Source: Populus alba
Lineage: Eukaryota; Streptophyta; Magnoliopsida; Malpighiales; Salicaceae
Assembly (NCBI RefSeq): GCF_005239225.2
Contig: NC_133293.1
Coordinates: 16,522,333-16,586,332 of the forward strand
DNA length: 64,000 nucleotides
Direction of reading: 5' to 3'
The notes beneath the pieces are model-generated. The model was not told the DNA's origin, did not search any database, and worked only from the letters and a program-made list of their open reading frames with translations. The position numbers and the translations under genes were made by a program. Shown here piece by piece: positions 1-12,219 of the stretch (the first letter of the stretch is position 1; every line of letters starts with the position of its first letter).

Positions 1-1998
1 AAGAGAATATTTATCAAATCAGCAAACTTTAACTCAGCAAATGGATTTTTGTTAACAATTTATGTCAGTTGGATCTTGCCTAAACCTAACAAACATAGGG
101 TTGTAGTTCAATTTTCCTATTTGATATGAACAGTCTCAAATGGGTTTTTTCCAATTATTTTTAATTAACCTACAGGTTGCAGTTTGAGCTTCTTTTTTTT
201 TCCCATCTGGACAATTGCACTAGACTTTCTCTGAAATGGTATTTTTAACTTTAATGTGAACTCAATCTTGTCGCTCGTTTATTGTTCCCTTCAGTTGGGT
301 AGATAATTAAGCTGAGCATCATTGTCAATGGTATCTTAATGTTAGCTATTATTTTTAGTTTGTCTAAGGCTTAGTAAAGACAGGCCATCTGCATGCCTTC
401 ATTGTATGTATCTTTTTGCAGAACTGATATGCACCTAATCAATTTGTTAAATTTTTGGACATATCATAGTTTTCCTGGTAGTTGTGATTCAATTGAATAT
501 TTTAGTTTTGGAAAGAACTTTTGTGGTTCTAAAGTAACTTTTTTATGCTACATTAAATGACTGCTTCCCCTATGTTTTTTTTAGTGTGTTAATCTCTCTT
601 TTCTTGACATTTGAAGTTAGCATGTGCGTTTCAACATAATCTGCCAAGGGTATTTGTTCCAATGGGAGGGATTGGTGTATGCCACAGACCCAGGGCATAC
701 TTATTTATCTTGGTTAGACTTTGGCACTTTAGTTCACCCATTGTACTTGTTGGAGATTCATAATGGAAATCCATGTGGCTTCTCACTGACTCATGTTTTG
801 CTGGGGCTAAAGGTTTAGGCTTTGTGCTTTGCACATTTTGGATACGGGTGCATTAAGATACTATCTTTCTCTGCTCATGATGCCGTCCGTTGACCTTATT
901 ACTACCTACTACTGTGCTGTATAATGTTTTTAACTACAGATTTCAGTAGTATAACTTTCTTTGAAGAACATTTTCTGCTTCAATATGTACAACAAAAGGT
1001 TCACATACTGTTTTTAAGAGATGCAAGTGTCCCTAAACAAATGTAATTTTGGAAAAGACCTGATTGATTTCAGATTCATCCTACCGACTAGCTCAAGAAC
1101 CCTTATCATTTCTTCAGTGCAAACTGCAACATATTAGATTATTGCATGCATTCTGTCGTGTGTAACAATGGCAGTTAAAGGTTCCCTGAATGTCTCATTA
1201 AATACTTTGTCTTCTATTTTTACTTTTTGGTTGCTTTTGGATTGTTTTTTTGTTGGATGGGAACTGACAAGGTAAACGTTATTTGACCAGGTTGCCTTGC
1301 AACTTGCTTTGCCTAAGCAACTGGATGATTTATTTTTCTTGGCCTTTTCCAATTCAATCTCTGGACTAAATCAGTTAATTCTAACTTGCATGTAGTACAT
1401 ATCAGAATTTATTATATCCCATTCTGTTGGCATTGTGTAGGATTAGAGGCTTTCAGGTTTTGATTCATCTATGTGGAGCATTTGGCACTTTGCTCTGTTA
1501 AGGTTTTGAAATATGGATTTTCCTGTCTATTTATTAAAAGTCTCTCTCTACTGGGACAATTGCTCATAACCTTTCTAACTATTTTTGGTCTCGGTACCTT
1601 CCCCCCCTGTCGCCCTCTGCAAAGAAACACTATTGGTTTCTGCTTTGGTGGAGCATTAGAGATGGTATCTTTATTTCACATAATCACAAAAGTTGAACAT
1701 AGAAGTTTTTCTATTTTATTATAATATTTTAGATTTTAAAATATGGTTGATGCCATTGCTCTATGTTACTAATTTGTAGCCCTCGGAAGTATATGATGTT
1801 GATGCATTGTCATCAATACCCTTCTCAAATTTTGTTTTTAAGTGGAATGCAGAAATTGTTGAACTTTAGAGCTCTTTTTTGCTGCCTATTCTTTGCTAAT
1901 GTCCCAGAATCCTTACTGATGTTACTTTATTCATCTTGAAGGTCTGGAGCCTGAATGTGAATTTAAGCAATTTCTATATGTCTATATACTTTTTGCAG
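1..1998 (+). other. Upstream region of DWF1, probably a 5' UTR intron
   Basis: No convincing coding exon is visible here; the short reading frames have no recognisable domain. The sequence is T-rich like a plant intron and ends in a good acceptor (tttttgcag, ending at 1998), 24 nt before the DWF1 start codon. I infer that most of this stretch is a leader intron of DWF1 and that the first, non-coding exon lies in or to the left of the window. A promoter cannot be placed from sequence alone. Confidence 0.5.
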
Positions 1999-2022
1999 TG
2001 AAAGGAGTCTTCCTGAAGCACA

Positions 2023-4063
2023 ATGTCCGATCTTGAGGCCCCCCTGCGCCCAAAGAGGAAGAAGGTGTGGGTAGACTATTTTGTCCAGTTCAGATGGATC
2101 TTAGTCATTTTTGTTGTTCTCCCAATCTCCTTCACCCTTTACTTTCTCACTTATCTTGGGGATGTCAAATCAGAGATGAAATCCTACAAACAGCGTCAGA
2201 AGGAACATGATGAAAATGTTAAAAAAGTGGTGAAACGCCTCAAAGAGAGGAATCCATCCAAGGATGGTCTTGTTTGCACTGCTCGTAAACCCTGGATTGC
2301 TGTTGGAATGCGGAATGTTGACTATAAACGGGCTCGGCACTTTGAAGTTGATTTATCAGCTTTCCGTAATATCCTTGAAATTGACAGAGAGAGAATGGTT
2401 GCAAGAGTTGAGCCACTTGTAAATATGGGACAGATTAGCAGGGCAAGTGTCCCAATGAATCTTTCCCTTGCAGTGGTTGCAGAACTTGATGATCTCACTG
2501 TTGGTGGGCTAATTAATGGTTATGGGATTGAAGGAAGCTCTCACATCTATGGCTTGTTCTCTGACACTGTTGTGGCTTATGAGATTGTTTTGGCAGATGG
2601 TCAGGTTGTTAGGGCCACCAAGGACAACGAATACTCTGATATTTTCTATGCTGTCCCTTGGTCTCAGGGAACACTTGGGCTTCTTGTCTCTGCTGAGATC
2701 AAGCTTATTCCTGTTAAGGAATACATGAGGCTGACCTACAAGCCTGTGGTGGGTAATCTGAAAGAACTTGCACAGGGCTATATAGACTCTTTTGCACCCA
2801 GAGATGGAGATCAGGATAACCCAAGCAAGGTTCCAGACTTTGTGGAGACTATGATTTATAACTCTACCGAAGGTGTGATGATGACAGGGAGATATGCCTC
2901 CAAAGAAGAGGCCAAGAAGAAGGGAAATGTGATTAACAATGTTGGTTGGTGGTTTAAACCGTGGTTCTATCAGCATGCTCAGACAGCCCTAAAGAAAGGG
3001 GAGTTTGTAGAGTACATTCCAACCAGAGAATATTATCACAGGCACACAAGGTGTTTGTACTGGGAGGGGAAGCTCATACTTCCATTTGCTGACCAATGGT
3101 GGTTTAGATTTCTCTTAGGCTGGATGATGCCTCCAAAGGTTTCTCTTCTCAAGGCTACTCAAGGTGAAGCAATCAGAAACTATTACCATGAGATGCATGT
3201 CATTCAGGATATGCTTGTTCCTCTTTACAAGGTTGGGGATGCCCTAGAATGGGTCGACCGTGAGATGGAGGTAACCCTGGTCTACTCTGTTCCTCTTCTT
3301 TTTACAGCTCTAGTTCTTTCTTTTTTTTGGATAATTTTTACTTCCAATCTTTTCCTGGCATATGCTAAAAGTAGTCTCCTCATATGATTGATTTTAGTGA
3401 AATATTAAGTCAACCTTGTATCATCCTAGCTTTAGTCAGGAACTCTTGTGGGCTCTGGGCAAGGAATCTATTTGAGAGGACATGACCATAGCAGGTGTTT
3501 GATGTTGTAATACATAATACTATAATAGCATGAGGATGTAAAATGACTGCATGAGGATGTAAAATGACTGCATGAGGGTTGTGTGTCTTAGACTTTGACC
3601 TGACTGTTGATTTTTCCAGGTATATCCCATTTGGCTTTGTCCGCACAGGTTGTTCAAGCTTCCTGTGAAAACTATGGTGTATCCTGAGCCAGGGTTTGAG
3701 CATCAGCACAGACAGGGAGACACATCCTATGCCCAGATGTACACCGATGTTGGGGTGTATTATTCACCTGGACCTGTGTTGAGGGGTGAGGTGTTCGATG
3801 GTGCAGAAGCAGTTCGCAGAATGGAGGACTGGTTGATAGAAAACCATGGCTTCCAGCCTCAGTATGCAGTGTCCGAGCTGAATGAGAAGAAATTCTGGAG
3901 GATGTTTGATGCTGACCTCTATGAACACGCCAGGAAGAAATATGGAGCAGTGGGAACCTTCATGAGCGTGTACTACAAATCCAAGAAAGGAAGGAAGACG
4001 GAGAAGGAGGTGCAGGAAGCAGAACAAGCCAACCTTGAGACTGCCTATGCTGAGGCTGGTTAA
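2023..4063 (+). CDS. DWF1: Delta(24)-sterol reductase DWARF1/DIMINUTO
   Basis: Coding exons are 2023-3270 and 3620-4063, joined by a GT/AG intron, giving 563 residues, close to the roughly 560 of Arabidopsis DWF1. The family reduces the C24 double bond of 24-methylenecholesterol to campesterol, the entry to brassinosteroids, at the ER membrane. Residues about 24-46 (from WILVIFVVLPI) form one membrane anchor. A PCMH-type FAD-binding domain follows, with the typical LDDLTVGGLINGYGIEGSSH stretch and then LADGQVVRA. A Trp- and Lys-rich segment (WWFKPWFYQHAQTALKKGEF) lies in the region where calmodulin binding is reported for the Arabidopsis enzyme. The second exon holds the C-terminal EPGFEHQHRQGD and YTDVGVYYSPGPV blocks and ends in TAA. 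The start is the first ATG after a leader acceptor. Reading through the intron gives a premature stop at 3387, so splicing is required. No damage is seen. Confidence 0.97.
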
Positions 4064-4480
4064 TAATGGACTGATTTTGAAGTGAAGTTTGGAAATGTGA
4101 ACTTTAGCATTTCTTTCTTTGCTGTTTCTTGCGTTTTCTGGTTGTTGCTGATAGATTAGACTCTTGTTTGGATGGTAGTTTCCAATCGTGTTCTAGATAG
4201 TCTTGAGACTGTAGCCCTCTTCACACTGCTGCAGCCTGCAAAGGGGCATCTGTTGTTTGGCAACTGTTGTGGGGAGCGTGGCTAGTCAGGTCAGGTTACC
4301 GTCGTTTTGGCTTCACTGAGTGGAGCTGTAATTGGCACTAGAGAAGACATGAGAGATGATGATGATGATGATTCACTCAAAAGTGAAAATGTTATTTTCT
4401 TCTCGTTCCCCCTTGTCTGTTCCAGCCTGTAACTGAGCAGTATATTCAACGTTTTTAATTATTTGTGAAAAAAATAATTC
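4064..4480 (+). other. DWF1 3' untranslated region (approximate)
   Basis: The sequence after the stop is T/G-rich and non-coding, with a short GAT microsatellite near 4357-4372. The end is a guess from the change to AT-rich intergenic sequence near 4450-4480; no clear polyadenylation signal was identified. Confidence 0.4.
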
Positions 4481-4851
4481 CAAGAGAAGAAAGTTAATTG
4501 CAATTGAAAAACCCCAAAACTATTTGATTTGCTTGCGAATATTTTCCTCGCAAGCAACGGTCTGTTTTTTCTCCTCTCTTCGAGGAGTGAAGGTTAATCA
4601 TGGAGTTTACCATGAGAAGGCTAGGTCAATAGTCACCAACGGTGTACCCATAGCCACCCACGATCTTAAGTTCTTATCCCAATTTAACGTATCCCGTCCA
4701 GCTTGAGATGCCCATCAACGTAGCTGAAAAGCTAGAGATTATCTGTATTCAAATCAAGTTATCTATAAGAAAAGCACATGATATATGCGTTGATTTAGAC
4801 AGGCTTCTAATTAGATTATAGTTTCTAATGGTGGGTGGTTAATATATTTAT

Positions 4852-6502
4852 TCAACGATCCTCCGTTCCACGCCCATCAACTTCATGACTCTGCTCTATC
4901 TCTCTGTTTTTATTGTTAAACACAATAAATACTGTCAAAATAAGTGAGAGCACGATGGAGGTCCCAGAAAGGAGAAGCATTACAGCATCTGCAATGCCCC
5001 CTTTCACTTCCTCTGCATAGTCCCTCGAAGCGACAGCTTGGACAGTCAACGGGAACGAGCAATTAAGCCCCCACCATGCAACACTGAACCTTCTCATATA
5101 TATCTCTTGAAGAGGCTAGGTCTACAAATCCGCCTCACATGTAAGAAAAAACTAGTTATGAAGGAGAATGAAACTGGATAGCTAACTTGTAATTAAACAG
5201 TGACAGACCAATCAATTATATATATAGTTTCGATCAGCATAACTATTGTCATAATCAAATTAATATACAATCAAACCTTCACTAGCAAAATCCAAAACCA
5301 AACAATATATATAATTTAGTATTCAATGATTTCAAGCAGCTTTCCTAGGTCCTAACACAAGATTACAAATATTAGGGATTCTAATTGGTGATGTACTAAT
5401 AATTGCTCATTAAAGGTTAAACATATTGATATAATATTTAATGTGATTTGTCAAACCGCCTATATCTATGAAAAAGTTTCATATTATTAAAAATAAAAAA
5501 ATAATATAATATAATATATGAAGAAAGAGGATTACATTTATTTAAACTCAACTCTTAGTTTTCATCGCTGCACTCGTTGTTATTGCCAATGTCCTTCCCT
5601 CTTTCTCTCAACTCTTTTATACACTCACCACTCTTTCACTGTGCTTTTAAGTGATGTCTCTATTATAAACATCAATGATAAGCTTCTCTAGCATATTTAT
5701 CAGCATAAAGAAGACAAGAAAGTCATAAAATATGGTATTAATTATACCATAATTTATGCTTTCATTTTATACCAAGTGAGTGATAAATTATCCTACTTGT
5801 ACAAAATGAAAATGGGGTATTTACCAAATGACAATATCCTAACAATAAGATTCGACGAATAAGATCTATATGATAGTTCCAAAGTCGGTCAATGTCTCGG
5901 CCACATTTTAAACATGGCTGGAAGCCTGTCACCAACAGATAAGCGCTGATACAAAAGTGTAGCAAACAGAACCAAATAAAGGACCATGCTAGGGGAAAAC
6001 AAGAAAATAGCAATCTCTTTCCATCCCATCTTAGCTGCAGCTTGAGCACCAACCAAGTTTCCAATTACAGATAACTGGCTTGTTAGATTTGCAAAAGTTG
6101 ACAGAAACCTCTTTCCTTTAGAGAACCATTGACCATAAATTTTAACATCAAGTGCCACTATCGGAACCGCATATACCCACCAAAGAACAAGGTAGGACAC
6201 AGTGTTTAGAGCAACAAAGGGTCCAGATTGAAGCAAAAGAAGCCAAGAAATCCAGGGAGCAAACAGATGATTAACCCCTACACGATGCCAGAATTCGGCT
6301 TCCACTACCTTGAAGAAAAACATGCATCTCAATATGTAAAGAAAAGAAAGTGAAGCAAGGATTAGGAAAGCAAGAGACCGCAGCACAAGAAATCCTGCAG
6401 GGTGGAGCAGCGCAACATTTGGTGCAGATGGACACTGGGGATGGCTTGATTCTGTCCACAACGATGCTCGAGGGGTTGGTCTGTTGATCTTCTGTAGTGG
6501 TG
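4852..6502 (-). pseudogene. S-type anion channel (SLAC1 homologue, SLAH1/4-like) pseudogene
   Basis: Two blocks on the minus strand match the SLAC1/TehA anion channel family. Block 1 (about 6502 to 5889) encodes several membrane segments with the family stretches VNHLFAPWISWLLLLQSGPF, VPIVALDVKIYGQWFSKGKR and ANLTSQLSVIGNLVGAQAAA. Block 2 (about 5120 to 4852) encodes the C terminus, with RRFSVAWWG, SFPLTVQAVAS and YAEEVKGGIADAVM. Three defects show. The frame of block 1 opens after a stop and has no ATG before the first conserved helices, so the N terminus with the first helix is gone. Block 1 ends in a stop just after DRLPAMF, where relatives continue with RPVFFLFF, and two helices are not found in the 770 bp between the blocks. 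Block 2 has a shift at an ATATAT run near 5098-5103: RPSLFKR lies upstream in a different frame from RRFSVAWW. Intact members carry chloride or nitrate across the plasma membrane; this copy should not. Confidence 0.85.
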
Positions 6503-8450
6503 TTTGATGTTTAGACTATTAGCTCAATCTCGAATCGAGATCTTTGGTCTGGCATTAATACCTGATTATGTTAATAGCTAGTAGCTTTGGTATTTGTGGG
6601 TTTATCAAGTGGTAGTGGTGGCAAGGTTTTTATACAGCAAAGATGCTCCAGACTACTGGGAGTTAAACAATGAATGAAGTGCATTAAGAAATGTTTTAAT
6701 CTAATAAATAAGAATGGGCGAATAGTAAGCAATCTTAATTTTAGGGATTAAAATTAAGATTAAACGAATCTTTTTCTGTATTTAGCCGTCTGCACATTCG
6801 GCCCATCTTCGGCCTTTTTAGTTGTAGACTAGACTTGGGCCGAGATGAGAACAAAGTGTTGGCTCTAATCTAATCTAATGGAAGTTACACAGCAGAGCTG
6901 TATTCAGTTCATTCCCGTCCTGTCCCTTACAATTTGTAACTGAGTTGAGTTTTCTTCAACACGAGAAGCTGATATTTAGTCACTGTAAGTAGCTAAGCCA
7001 CACAATCTTCTTTATGGTGTCTATGTTGCTGCACCTGTCTACTTCGCTCTCTCTTGAACTGTTACTACATGTTTGTAATAGGTGAACAAGTGTTACTTCT
7101 TTGCTGCTCCCTCCCTGCTTTAATCGTTTTTATGTGTAATGGGTTTCTATTTTTGGTCTCTATAGAAACTGGGTCTCTCTCAAAAATTTTATAGATAGAT
7201 GTAATTGCATTTTGTTGGTCTAGTTTTTTTATGTTTATAAGCTGTTTGTAAGAATGTTCCGAGTACAAATTCTGTTGAGGTTTATGTTAATTCTTGCTAT
7301 TTACTATTCATTTCAATTTAAAGGTTCCAGTGTCTTTTCCTAGCCAGACAGATTTGCTTATAACTACCCAGAGAATAGCACTTAGGTTCTTTGTTTTGTT
7401 TTTCGGTTTGAGCATGGTCTTGAATAAAGCATGTAGTTTTAGCCTCGTAAATCATCGTGCAGCGTTGCAGCCATTCACCTTCTCTATTATATAGTTTGAA
7501 AGTGGAGATTTTGAAATAACTGGACAACAATTCAGGACAATAAAATCCCATGTAAGCCTGTTGGTTTCTAACTTCAATCTCAGTCCTTGTATTTTTTTCT
7601 CTTCTAAACTTTTGTATTGTTGTCTATAATTTATTTAAGAAATTTTCTTTTATGAATGGAAGGATTAGCTGCATATTGCTCATAAATAACCTGGATGTGA
7701 AAAGTACACCATTCAATTTCTAAAGGGTTTACCTTGAATAGGCAAAAAAGTCGCGGTTGCTTCAGTGTTCTTGAGTTGCCTTTATTCAGCTTTTCCTTTT
7801 CTTCAAGATGGTTTCAGATGCTATTCCTATAGAACTTTCTGAGTCAGCAATTCATTTAAAATCTATTTAGAACTGTTTCTTGCTTGCCATGCACCATAGC
7901 TTTTATCACTCTTTGTGATTGTGTTTAACCTATGGTAGAGCTTCATATTTTAAAACTTTGAGAGGATTATGTTATGAGATGTTACAAAATGTAACCGTTA
8001 GCCAGACCATCAAGATACATGTAGCAGTATGTTTAAAATGTTCTGTCCCTTCTCCTTACTTCTTTGGTTGTTTTGATGTTATACAGAAATATCTTATTGC
8101 TGTCCCTTTAGTTTCATACTTGCCATGTACTTCCATATTTTGAGTATTCAAAACTTTTAAGTAGAAGCTGCCTGTGTTAAATAGACCATTAGGATCGTGT
8201 AGAATATTAGTCTGTTTTTTCTATTATGTCTTTCAGTCTAAACTGTTTTTTATTGTTTTTGCAGATTTAGTTGATACCTTTGACTTCCCTCTAGTTCGTC
8301 TTGATTTCTCCCAACTCATATGATCAAGAATTGCATAACTATTATCTGGAGCATTTCTTATACTTCTCCTATTTGTTTGCATAATAAACAAAAGAGCTTC
8401 ATCACCTCTTCTCAAATAGAACTTCTCCCAGCTGAGTATAGGGAACCAAG
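6503..8450 (+). other. Leader region of the DUF177 gene with a likely 5' UTR intron
   Basis: No coding exon is recognised. A donor-like GTAAGT begins at 6985 and an acceptor-like tttttgcag ends at 8264, which would define a 1.28 kb leader intron and a spliced leader running from about 8265 to the ATG at 8451. The sequence between them is T-rich like the other introns here. This is inference from splice-like signals only. Confidence 0.4.
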
Positions 8451-10658
8451 ATGTCACTTGTCTACTTCACATCCCCTATAGCTCTATCCCCGCACATTAA
8501 CCAATTTAAAGCAGATGATTTGTTCTCCCAAAAAAATTCTCTATCAAATCCAAGCTTTTCCGTTGTTGATTGCAAAATTTCAAGGGGTATAAGAAAGAGT
8601 GCATGTGATGTTTTTAGAAACAAATCACAAAGTATTATAAGGTTTACTGCAAGACATGCAGTGGAATCTAACAGCCAGAAGTTTACTGATGTATCTCTTA
8701 ATTGGGATGATCAAGAGGAAGAAGATGCTGAAGACATGGAATCGCCATGGGAAGGTGCTATTATTTACAAGAGAAATTCTTCAATTTCACATGTGGAGTA
8801 CTGTACAACTTTAGAAAGGCTTGGGTTAGGAAAACTTTCAACTGAGATTTCAAAATCAAGGGCTTCGGTAATGGGATTACGTGTTACGAAGGCTGTGAAG
8901 GATTACCCTCTTGGAACTCCTGTTCAGATCTCCATTGACGTGACAAAGAAGAAAAAAAGGTTGAGGCTTGATGGGATCATCAAAACTGTCATCACTCTTG
9001 CTTGCTATGGGTATTTTAGTTTCTGATCCTTCTTTTCCTGTGAACTTAACTTTTTTGCCCTACATATTCACGCACTCCTTAAAATTCTTTTTTGCCTCTA
9101 CCATATTGCATTTATTTGTATTGTTTTCTTTTTTTCTTTAGTTTCCAGATTTACCTAACAATTAGTTGAGAATGATTATCCAAAGCTAATCAGGATGGTG
9201 ATTCACTGTCTACTGTATGTGTTTGTGTTGGCTGTTCGAAATTATTTGCTTATGATTAAATTTGTAAGAGGTTTCATGGAAATTCTTGCCCTGATCCAAC
9301 CAATTCAACATATTTTTAGAATTATCTGGATGTCTCTTGTGTGATTTTTATTATAGCATCTATGAAAAGCTACAAATAGTGACTTCAGTCTTTCAAAAGC
9401 GGAAAAATCCATTTTAGGCTCCTCTGAATGTGGTGGTGTAGTGTTCCTATACAATTATCATAGAGTTGGGTTGTGAAGTATGCTGCTCACAATAGGAGTC
9501 TGACAGCTGTGTGACCATATTTTAGGGAAAGTCCAAAATGTTGTACTTTTGAGTTTTGACCAATTGCTAATCATGATTTATTTTGTCACCAGCCCCAAAT
9601 AGAACTACCAGCTTTAATGTTTCTATGAATAATACAACCATATGACAGTATGATTAGTAAATGGACTGTGCAGCAACCAAGATCAAGACTTTTGATTTAC
9701 TTTCCTAGCCATCGCCAAGTTTTAGTTTCCATTTCTTTGGATTTAGTAGAATGTAGTCTTTGTGAGAAAAAAGAAGAAGCAGATTCAGCCATCATCACTG
9801 TTTGATCTATTCTGGCAAGAATTTTGTAGGTTATGCATGAGATAAGTAGTTATATCTTGACCAAGTTTGCTCGTCGAATGCACTTAATGTGAGAATATAT
9901 TTTAGGATAGCGATTGCTGGAATTTGCATGCAGCAGCTGATATTAAAGACCTTAGACTTGTCTGGAAAAAACAATTTAGCCAGTTCATCAAATTTTCTTG
10001 TTTACCTCTGATGTCTGACCGCATCAGGTATGGGTGTTAGTATTCATCTTGAACTTCATTTAAAAGTATTGACAAAAGGTTGAGAATAATATGACAATAT
10101 CTTTTGATTTGATGCCAAGAATTTTCCAGGTCATACATAATCTTCCCATGTAGGCCAAATTTTATGTGGCATTTTGTTTCACAACATACTTAGTGCTTCC
10201 TTATCATTCTTCTGTAATTGAACCTACTTGTTTATCGTTTGTGTTGAAGGTGTGGAGAGCCAGTTGCTGAGGGCATTTTCTCCAACTTCTCTCTCTTACT
10301 ATCTGAAGAACCCGTGGAAGAACCAGAGATTATTAATATGGGAAAAGTATTTGGTAATGATAAATTGAAATCTTCAATTTTTGAGGAAGAAGACGGTGAT
10401 GAAGCTTCAATCGACTGGGACGACCGGTTGCACTTCCCTCCTGAAGATAAGGAAATTGATATTTCAAAGCCCCTCCGAGATATGGTGCATGTAGAAATCA
10501 CCCTTGATGTCATCTGTGATCCAAGCTGCAAAGGTTTATGCCTCGAGTGTGGCACAAACTTGAACAAAAGCAGTTGTAACTGTAGCAAAGAGAAGGAAAT
10601 GGAGAGAGGACCCGGCCCTCTTAGAGATCTGAAAAAACAGATGCTGTCAGGATCTTAG
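8451..10658 (+). CDS. YceD/DUF177 family protein, probable plastid large rRNA accumulation factor
   Basis: Exons 8451-9010 and 10250-10658 join to 969 nt, 322 residues plus stop. The junction gives TLACY-GCGEPVAEG, restoring the first cysteine element of the DUF177 fold. The second element, CDPSCKGLCLECGTNLNKS followed by CNC, sits near the C terminus as in bacterial YceD. The bacterial gene lies beside rpmF, and the maize and Arabidopsis plastid homologues are needed for 23S rRNA accumulation. The first 80 or so residues are rich in Ser, Lys and Arg and poor in acidic residues, consistent with a chloroplast transit peptide; acidic stretches follow (WDDQEEEDAEDMESPWEG). The start is the first ATG of the open frame. 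Reading past the first exon stops within 15 nt, so the 1.24 kb intron is real. It matches At3g19810 in type, next to DWF1 there too. The rRNA role is inferred from homology. Confidence 0.92.
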
Positions 10659-12219
10659 AGTAATTGCACCTCAAACATTTTCTCGCGTTCGTTCGCAAGT
10701 GGTGGAAATTATTAGGGTTTTCTTTTTTTGAAATGTTCTACAAAACTGCACTTGAATCACGCCACGCCATCATATGGATTTTACCGACGTGTGATAAAAC
10801 ACATGCAGACAGACCCCTTTCAAATTTTCATTACATAATTAAAAATATATCTAAGTCAATATAACCCATCAAAATTAGATAATATAAATAGTAACAGGTA
10901 AAAAAAACTAAGAAAATTAAAAAATAAATATTACAGGTCGAGTTGTGAGTTAAATTTTTTTTAAACTCGGTCACCATGATGAAATCAGTGTAACCATATA
11001 TTCTAGTCACAAGAGTGGTTCAAATTTATTTTTTCCTTTCTAGCTGCTCATTCTTTTATCTCTCTGTCAATCTCCATCAATTTCATAATTTGATTTGATC
11101 TTGTAAAATATAAGTTATGAAATGAAACTTCTATGATTTTCTGGTTATTTTTAGTTTGATTGTCCTTTTTGAGACATTTCTCACAAGTTTTACTTATGTC
11201 ATCATAGATATTTGAAATTAACTTGTTAAGTTATAATTAACTAAGCTATTTTATTATCTTTCTCCTGTTTCAAAGTTTGTTAGTTTAGCCATGAATGTTA
11301 GAAAGTAATAAGTCATTATTGATATTTGAGATGGTAGCTAATTTTTAAGCAATTAGTTTTTGAGTTTTCATTATTAAGTAATTGTTATAAATTTAAGTTT
11401 TCACATGTCGAATTTACATTTTATAAAATATTAAAAGTAACATAGAATATAATTATCAACCAAAATCCATCCAACTACACCATGCAAAAAAAAAAAATGT
11501 TTTTTCAGTTCCAAGTTTCCAACGTTGACACTGGATGAGAGAGATAATCCACTTCTTCCAGCATCGACACTGGATAAAAGATGCGAAAAGCACCCCATTT
11601 CAGCAATCAGTCGTTCTAAAACCGAAATGTAAATGAACTTGAGTCTCAGACAGATACCGAAAGAGCAGAGATGGGTGTGCTCATTATGAGTTCCCCTTGC
11701 GGCATTCGCCACTTCGAGCTTGTTTTTCTCCATATAGCTGAATGCATTGAATCCCCTCCTCCAAAGACAGGTCTGGAATTAGATCAATGTCGTTCCGTTG
11801 AGCACTGGAAATTGTGTGCTTGTTAATCTTAACCACACAACCCCACTTCCCTTCCTTCACCAAACCCTGAACTGTCCTCAAATGAAATTAATGGGCAGAG
11901 GAAATTGAACACATAATTGCTTGTTTAGAGAGTGAAGTGCCAGTGCGAATCCATAAGGCCTGTCGTTTTCACCATGATTAGTGCAGCATACAAGCTTATT
12001 TTTAATATACCTACCTCATACCGTTGCTCTCAATTGTGTTCTTCATTAAGGTGCCTTCTCTTGTGCCTTTGAAGCTTGAGAATAAATATACATGGGAAGG
12101 AAGACAAGGATCTGAATATCTGTGTTACGTACTTCCCTGTATTGTATCCCACTCCAACAGGTCTTACAGCATTAACGATTGAGATCATCCATTGCAAAAG
12201 TGAAGGACACGACTTTGAT
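10659..12219. other. Intergenic DNA, no supported gene
   Basis: The first few hundred bases are probably the DUF177 3' UTR. The rest is AT-rich. Short reading frames at 11431-11881 (minus) have no recognisable domain and no neighbouring exons, so I do not call them. Confidence 0.6.

Noticed and set aside
2509..2976. 155-codon minus-strand frame inside DWF1
   Set aside because: It is antisense to a well-conserved coding exon and shows no domain; a shadow of the DWF1 reading frame.
5762..6064. 100-codon minus-strand frame overlapping the SLAH pseudogene
   Set aside because: It lies in another frame of the channel block and its protein has no family resemblance; it also contains the genuine frame's shifted remains only by chance.
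11431..11881. Two minus-strand frames of 65-100 codons
   Set aside because: No recognisable domain, no splice partners, and no start context support.
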